Origin: Rhodococcus sp. H36-A4
GTDB taxonomy: Bacteria; Actinomycetota; Actinomycetes; Mycobacteriales; Mycobacteriaceae
NCBI RefSeq assembly: GCF_027158005.1
Contig: NZ_JAPVLQ010000002.1
Coordinates: 62,001 to 126,000 of the forward strand
Reading direction: 5' to 3'
Length of the DNA stretch: 64,000 bases
Position 1 is the stretch's first letter; each line of letters starts with the position of its first letter. A model generated the notes under the pieces. It saw only the letters and a program-made list of their open reading frames with translations. It was not told the origin of the DNA and did not search any database. Of this stretch, positions 20,381 to 29,300 are shown piece after piece. Position numbers and translations under genes: made by a program.

Positions 20381-23300
20381 ATGAACTTCTCCCCTGAGAC
20401 TTCATCCACAATCTTCCCACTGTCGGCAGCTCAACGCGGAATCTGGTTTGCTCAGCACCTCGCAGGCGATGTACCGATCTCCATCGCGCAGTTCGTGGAG
20501 ATCCACGGCAGTATCGACGTCCCGCGACTGGTGGACGCCGCGATGACCGCGGGCCGCGAATTCGGTACCGGATATCTCCGCCTCGTCGAGGTGGACGACA
20601 TGCCGATGCAGACCGTCGACCCGGACGTCGACGATTCGGTTCCGACGGTCGATTTCAGACATGCACCCGATCCCACCGCCGCAGCGCACGCCTGGATGCG
20701 CGCGGAGTACTCCTCGCCTCTGAGGATGACTACCGATCGCCTGGTGAGCATGGCGGTTCTGCAGGTCGGTGACGACCTCGTGTTCTGGTACTCGCGCATC
20801 CATCACATCGCTCTCGACGGCTACGGTGCGATGACGCTGCTGAAGCGTTGCGCGGAGTTGTACACCGACGGCCCCGGCGCGTCGGCCTCCACTGCGGAGG
20901 ATTTGCACGCGATCGTCGACGCCGACGAGCAGTACCGCGCCTCGGCCCGGTTCGCTACCGACCGCGACTACTGGCGCGAACACCTCGCCGGTCTTCCTGA
21001 TCCCGTGAGCCTCGCCGGGCGTTCCGCACCGGCCGCAGCGCACCCCCGGCTGCAGCGCGGAGAACTCGAACCGGCGACGGCGGCTCGACTCGCCGCTGTT
21101 GCTGCAGACTTGCAGTCGAGTATTGCCCCGGTGACGGTCGCCGCGTTCGCCGCTTACCTTGCTCGTGCCACCGACAGCGCCGAAGTGACTCTGAGCCTGC
21201 CGGTCTCGGCCCGCACGACGGCGTCGCTGCGACGGTCCGGTGGCATGGTCGCCAACGTGGTGCCACTGCGCTTGCGGTGCGAGAGCCACACCTCGGTCGC
21301 CGACATCGTGCGGTCTGCGCAACTCGAGCTCACCGGGTCACTGCGTCGGCAGCGATACCGTCAGGAAGATATCGCTCGTGACCTCGGGGGCGAAGTGTCC
21401 GGGTTCGGTCCTTCGGTCAACATGATGATGTTCGACACCCGAATCATGTTGGGCAGCTGCGTCGGTCGATTGCATGTACTGACCTCGGGAATGATCGAGG
21501 ACCTGTTCGTCAACGTCTATCCCGGTATCGGTGGCAGCAGTACCCATCTCGACTTCCAAGCGAATCCTGCACTGTATTCGGCGGACGAACTCGCCGGCCA
21601 TCACGAACGATTCCTGACATTCCTCGACCGCTTCCTCGCCGATCCGTATGCGCCGGTGACGCGGTTGGCGATGACCGAAGACCCAGCCGTACACCGCGGC
21701 GTCGAACCGGGCCCGATGCGCACGCTGCCCACGATCCTCACCGACGCCGCGGCGCTGCGTCCGGACGCGGTGGCGATCGCGTGGGATACCGGAGAGGTGA
21801 CGTACCGAGAACTGGACGATCGGTCGAACCGACTCGCACGGTTGCTGATTCACCGCGGGGCGCAGCCCGAAACAGCTGTTGCGGTGGTGATGTCACGGTC
21901 GTACGAGTCGATCCTGGCGATGTGGGCCGTGACGAAGACAGGGGCGGCCTTCGTACCGGTGGATCCGAGCTACCCGAGAGAACGCATCGACCATCTGCTC
22001 ACCGACTCCCACGCGGGCATCGTCGTCGACCACGCGTTCCCCTCGACCGACCTCTCCGGATACTCCGCGGCGAAGGTCACCGACGCCGATCGCATCTCAC
22101 CGGTCCGTCCGCACAATGCGGCATACGTGATCTATACGTCCGGGTCGACCGGAACTCCCAAGGGTGTCGTGGTCACGCACCGCGGGTTCGCGGATCTGAT
22201 CGCCGACGGGATCGAACGCCTCGCGTTGTCCTCGACGTCCCGGATGACCCACAGCTACTCGCCGAGCTTCGACGCATCCCTCTCGGAGCTGCTGCTGACA
22301 TTCGGCGCCTCGGCCACCGCCGTCGTCGTACCCCCCGGACTGTTCGGTGGGGAAGAATTCACCGAACTGTTGCGCACACAACGAGTTACGCATATCGACG
22401 TGACGCCTGCGGTGCTCGGCACCCTGAATCCACGAGATCTTCCGCAGCTTACCGACGTGGTCGTCGGTGGCGATGCCTGCCCGCCCGAGTTGCTGTCCCG
22501 GTGGGCAGGCGACCGACGAATGTTCAACGGCTACGGCCCCACCGAAATGACCGTGACCTCGACCTTCAGTGCTCCGATGGAGGTGGGGGAATCGGTCACG
22601 ATCGGAACACCGATACGCGGTACCGCCGCTCTCGTCCTCGATCGGTGGCTGCAGCCGGTACCGACCGGAGGTACGGGCGAGCTGTACCTGTCAGGTGCGG
22701 GCATGGCCCGCGGGTATCACAACAGGCCCGGGGTGACGGCTGCGCGCTTCGTCGCCGACCCCTATTCACCCGGTGAACGACTCTATCGGACCGGTGATCT
22801 CGTGCGCTGGACTCGAACCGGCGAGCTCGAGTACGCAGGCCGACGCGACTTCCAGGTCAAGATCCGCGGATTCCGCATCGAACTGGGCGAGGTAGACGCC
22901 GCCATCTCGGCCGCAGCGAACACCGACTTCGTCTCGACGCTCGGCCATACCACCGCCACCGGGGCGACCGTTCTCGTGTCCTACGTGGTGCCTGCCCCAG
23001 GATCGGAGTTCGACAGCGCGTCGATTCTGGCAGCATTGTCGGGAACCCTTCCGGCATATATGGTTCCGTCGACGATTATGGTCCTCGACGCGGTGCCGAT
23101 GACGCCGGTCGGCAAGGTGGACCGGGCCGCTCTCCCCGCTCCGGTTTTCGACGTCGGGACTTCCTCGCGACCGCCGTCGACTCCGCGTGAACTCGCACTG
23201 GCCGAGCTGTTTCAGCAGGTGCTCGGAGTGGACGAGGTAGGCGCCGAGGACAGCTTCTTCGCGCTCGGCGGGGACAGCATCATCTCCATCCAGCTGGTCT

Positions 23301-26300
23301 CACGCGCCAAGTCCGCCGGAATCGTCTTCACTGCTCGCGATGTATTCGAGCGCAAAACTGTTGCCGGACTTGCCTCCGTCGCCACCGACGTGGTGGCTAC
23401 GCCCGTCCTGGTCGAACTGCCCGGCAACGCCATCGGGGAGGTCCCCACCACTCCCATCGTGGCGGACATGATCGAGACCGGACACTTCCGCACCTACAGC
23501 CAAGCCGTACTGATCACCCTTCCCACCGGCACCGAAGACGAGACGCTGATATCGGCCGCCGCGCGGCTCCTCGATCACCACGACGCACTACGATCGCGAC
23601 TGCGCGAGACTCACGAGATCCTGCCGCCGGGATCGATCGACGCCCGCGCGGTGTACACCGTCGCCACTGGAGATCTCGACCGCGCACTCGATCACGCGGC
23701 CGATCGCCTCGACCCTGCCGAGGGCACGGTGATCCAGTTCGCGCGGGTCGAGAACAAACTCTGGATCGTTGTGCATCACCTCGCCATCGACGGCGTGTCC
23801 TGGCGAATCCTGTTGCCGGACTTCGCTACTACAGCCGCCGGATGCACCCTCGCGAAGACCGGAACCTCGTTGCGCAGATGGGCACACGGCCTCGCCGAGC
23901 ACGCCGTCGAGCATCTGTCGGAGCGCTCCAGGTGGACAACCGTCGCACAGACGCACGATCCGTTGCTCGGTCGGCGTGCACTCGACCCCGACATGGACGT
24001 CGACTCCACCCGAGCGGAGACGATGGTGACGGTGCCCGCAGCGCTGACGGACACCCTGCTGACCACCGTCCCCGATCGCTTCGGATGCGGACCGAGCGAG
24101 CCACTACTGACCGCCCTCGCCATGGCCGTGAGCGCGTGGAGAAATCGAAGCACGACCGTCGTCATGATGGAAGGCCATGGACGCGAACAGCACGTCGTAC
24201 CAGGCGCCGACCTATCGCGCACGCTCGGTTGGTTCACTACGGTCTTCCCGGTGGCGTTCGATACGACCGACATCGACCTCGCCGACGCGTTTGCCGGCGG
24301 AGTTGCCGCCGGTGCTGCACTGAAGGCGGTCAAGGAAACGTTGGCGTCGATCCCGGACCACGGCATCAGCTATGGGATGTTGCGTCACGGCCTCGGTGTC
24401 GCGGAGATCGCAGTGACACCACAGATCTCGTTCAACTATCTCGGTCGGGCGCGGACCGCGGACGACACCCCATGGATGCCGGCGCGGTTCTCTTCACGAC
24501 GCGATAGCAGCATGCCGTTGCCGGCAGCGGTCGACATCAACGCTGTCGCCGAACAGGTCGATGCGACAACGACTCTGGCTGTCACCTTCGGTTACGCGTC
24601 CGAACTGTTCGACCCGGCGGACATCGATGCGCTGATCGAGCTGTGGCTCGAGTCCCTCGCGGCAGTGGCCTTGCACGCACAGGCCGAGGCCACCACTCGT
24701 CACACGCCGTCGGACTTCGCCCTCGTGAGCACGACACAGCAAGAGATCGACGCCTGGGAAAACGAATTCCCGGCACTGAGCGAGGTGTGGCCACTCTCCC
24801 CGTTGCAGGAGGGGTTGCTCTTTCATGCAGTATTCGACGCCGACGGCCCGGACAGCTACATCGTCCAGTCCGTGCTGACGCTGGCGGGCACGGTGGACGC
24901 GTCGCGGCTGCGCGACGCGGCGCAGGCTCTGCTCGACCGTCACGACAATCTCAGAGTTGCTTTCCGGGAACTGGATTGCGGGCCACGCCAGATAGTTCTC
25001 GATCAACTCGACGTCGCCTGGACCGAAAGGGATCTACGCGGGAGCGGCACGACCGCGCAGGACGTCGAGCGGATCGTCGAGTCCGATCGTGCGACGCGCT
25101 TCGACATGGCCGCGCCGCCCCTGATCCGGTTCACGTTGATCCGAACATCCGAGGACAGCTATCGACTGCTGATGACCAACCACCACATCCTGCTCGACGG
25201 ATGGTCGACGCCACTGCTCATCCAGGAACTGCTGACGCTGTACGCAGCATTCGACGGCGTGGGCGGATTGCGCCCCGCCCGGTCCTATCGCGAGTATCTG
25301 GCATGGCTGGCCGCGCAGGACCGCGATGCCTCCCGTCACGCGTGGCACAGCGCGCTGCTCGGCGTGCAATCGCCCACTCTGATCGCACCTGCCGGCCGTT
25401 TGGCGGCCGATACCGCAGGCTGTGAGCATTCGCGCTCGCTCGGCAAGGACGTCACAGCTGCACTCCACTCCCTGACCCGCACCCACGGCATCACGATCAA
25501 TACAGCGATTCAGACCGCGTGGGCGATCATGTTGTCCTCGCTGACCGGCAGTACCGATGTGATCTTCGGCGGAACGGTGTCCGGCAGGCCTCCTGCGTTG
25601 ACGGGTGTCGAGGACATGCTCGGATTGTTCATCAACACCGTCCCCGTTCGTGTTCGGCTCGATCCACGAGAGTCACTGTCTTCGTTGATGACCCGCGTAC
25701 AGGGTGAACAGGCGAGCTTGCTCGATCACCACTACGTCGGCCTCAGCGAAATCCACGAGGTTGCCGGGTTGCCCGAACTGTTCGACACCATGACCGTGTT
25801 CGAGTCCTACCCGGTGGACCGGGAGGCACTCGCTTCCTCGCTCGATCTGGCCGGAATGCGGGTACTCGACGCGGTCGGCAAGGACGCGACCCCGTACCCG
25901 TTGAGCCTGCTGATCGTGCCCGGGGAATCCATCGAGATCACGCTCAAGTACCTGAACAATGCCATCGACGGTGATCTCGCCCTCGCTCTGTTGAAGAAGT
26001 GCATTCATCTCCTCACACTCATCGGTACCGAGCCGGAGCTCCCCGTCATCGCGCTCGACGCGCACCCTCACGCCGCGGGCATCCACGGCGGTCCAGGCAC
26101 GCAGGTGCGGACGTTCGCCGAGATTCTGGCCTACGCGGTGGCACGTCACCCGGACCGAACGGCCCTGTCCTTCCAGGGAACTCGAATGACCTATCGCGAA
26201 CTCGACGAGACCTCTGCTCGGCTCGCGCAGGCACTGATCGAACGAGGCGCACGGCCGGAAACAACGGTCGCACTAGCTATCCCGCGATCGATCGAGTCCA

Positions 26301-29300
26301 TCGTTTCCCTGTGGGCCGTCGTCCACACCGGCGCAGCGTTCGTGCCCATCGACCCGTCGCTCCCGGCAGATCGAATCGAATCCATGCTCGCCGACTGCGG
26401 CGCACACCTCGGCCTCACTGTCGAGGGAGTGCTTCCCACCCTGTCCAGCGACGTGACATGGCTGGACGCGGCGGACCGATACCCGAGCGTCCACACCCAC
26501 TGCAACGTCCAGACGCCGCATCTGGACAACCTCGCGTATCTCATCTTCACCTCGGGCTCGACCGGGAAGCCCAAAGCGGTATCGGTGTCGCATCGCGGAC
26601 TCTCGAACTTCGTCTTCACGCAGATCGAGGAATTCCGAGTCGACGCCGACTCGCGTGTGCTGCATTTCGCCTCACCCAGCTTCGACGCCTCGATTTCCGA
26701 AGCGCTCATGGCATTCGGCAGCGGCGCGACACTCGTCATCGCCCCCAGCACAGTACTGGCAGGCGAAGACCTCTTCGATCTCATCGCGAACGAACAGGTG
26801 TCCCACATGGTCATCACCCCCGCGGCGCTCGCCACCGTAGACCCGATGGACAGTGTCCGAGTTCTGGCCGTCGCAGGGGAGGCACCGAGCCACGAGGTGA
26901 TCGATCGGTGGGCGTCAGGGCGCATCATGCTCAACCACTACGGCCCGACCGAAGCCACCATCTGGGCGACGGGTTCGGCTCCACTGCAACCGAACTCACC
27001 GGTGGACATCGGAGTACCGATCCACGGTGCGTCGATTCTCGTTCTCGACAGCTGGCTCCGCCCGGTCGCCGACGGGGTCGCCGGTGAGCTGTATCTCGCA
27101 GGTCCCGGCCTGGCCCGTGGGTACCACGACCGGCCCGAGCTGACCTCGACACTCTTCGTTCCGCATCCGCTGCACTCAGGAGTGCGTATGTACCGGACCG
27201 GTGACGTCGTACGCTGGGACGGGCTGCGACTCCACTACCTCGGCCGCGCCGACTTTCAGGTGAAGATCCGCGGCTTCCGCGTCGAACTCGGTGAGGTCGA
27301 CGCGGTGCTCACGGAAGTGGACGGTATCGATTTCGCCATCACCGTCGGCGCCCAAGGCCCCTCCGGCGCCACTGTTCTCGTGTCCTACGTGCTGCCGGCC
27401 GAGGCTGGTGCCGACCTCGAGAGGGTGCGCCGACACGCCGAAGAGCGGTTGCCCGGCTACATGGTCCCCACACTCGTTCAGATCATCGATTCGATTCCAC
27501 TGACACCGGTCGGCAAAATCGACACGAAGTCGCTGCCCGCCCCCGATTTCTCCGGACGCCTTCGCCGCTACCGTGCCCCGCGGACACCGCTCGAAACACT
27601 CGTCGTCGACGTCTTCACCGAGGTGCTCGGAATCGACACGATCGGAATCGACGACTCGTTCTTCGATCTGGGAGGCAACTCACTCGTCGCGACAAGGGTC
27701 GTCTCACGAATCAACAATGCGGCGAATTCATCCGTAGCACTGCGGGATCTGTTCGATTCACCCACACCTGCTTCGCTGGCGACCAAGGTCGATCGCGACG
27801 GTGGAACACACCCGCGGCGATTGACACTCCTCGCCGGATCTCGGCCACATGAGGTCCCCCTGTCGTCGGCGCAGCAGCGGATGTGGTTCCTCAATCGATT
27901 CGATTCGGCCTCGACCGCATACAACATGCCGATGGCCATTCGGCTCACCGGCAGTCTCGACATCGGTGCGCTCGAAAGAGCGGTGCAGGATGTCATCGCA
28001 CGGCACGAGGTGCTGCGTACCGTCTATCCGCAGACGGAGAACGGTCCGGTACAGGTAGTCCTGCCTGCAGGTCACATTCGTTCGCTCACTCCGGTGCAGG
28101 TGTCGCACAGCTCGCTCGAAGCACACATCGTGGACCTGGCATCGCACAGATTCGACGTCACCACCGACGTCCCGCTTCGGGTCACCCTGTTCACTCTCGG
28201 CGACAACGAGCACGTCATCGTCATGGTTCTCCACCACATCGCCGGTGACGGCTGGTCGATGGGACCACTGGCGCGCGACGTCATGATGGCCTACTCCGCC
28301 CGCCTGATCGGCAATGCGCCCGACTGGGCTCCCCTGCCGATCCAGTACTCGGACTACGCACTGTGGCAGCACGAGCTGCTCGGCGACGAAGCCGACTCGA
28401 ACTCGCTCGCGCACCGCCAGGTCCAGTACTGGACCGAAGCACTGGCCGAGGTGCCCGATCTCCTCGACCTACCCACCGATCGTCCGCGACCCCCACAGCA
28501 GAGCTACCGAGGCGGACGAGTCCCATTCGTTGTCGATGCCGCGATGCACGCCCGGCTCGTCGAACTCGCACGATCACAGGGGACCTCAATGTTCATGCTG
28601 CTGCACTGCGCCTTCGCCGTCGTGCTGGCGGCGCTCGGAGACACCGAAGACGTGACGGTCGGCAGTCCGATCGCAGGCCGCGGTGAGCAGTCGTTGGACG
28701 AGCTGATCGGCATGTTCGTCAACACCCTCGTGTTACGCACCCACGTCGATCTCGCCGCTGGGTTCGATGCGCTGCTGGCACAGACTCGTGAGGATGATCT
28801 GCAGGCATTCGCCCACGCCGACATACCGTTCGAGCGGTTGGTCGAACTTCTGGCGCCTCATCGATCGACCGCACGCCACCCGCTCTTCCAGGTCGGGTTC
28901 TCGTTCGAGAATCTGGGTCCGACCACATTCGAGCTGCCCGGGCTCGAGGCGTCACGCGTGGAGATCGACGCCGGTATCTCCCAATTCGACCTGCACCTCA
29001 TCGTCGTCGAATCTCCGGGCACGGGAATCGAAGGCTGGTTCACCTATGCGAGTGACCTGTTCGATGCTTCGACGGTCGAGTCGGTGGGCGCTCGCCTGCT
29101 GAAGGTATTGCACGCAGCCCTCGACGACCCGAGCGTTCGGGTCGGCGACATAGATCTTCTTGAACCCGCAGAGCACGAACTGCTTTCGGTCACGTGGAAC
29201 GACACGGCACGAGCAGTGCCACTCCTGACGCTGCCACAGTTGATCGATCACCAGGTCGAGTCCACCCCCGATGCCACCGCCGTCGTAATGGCAGGTACGT

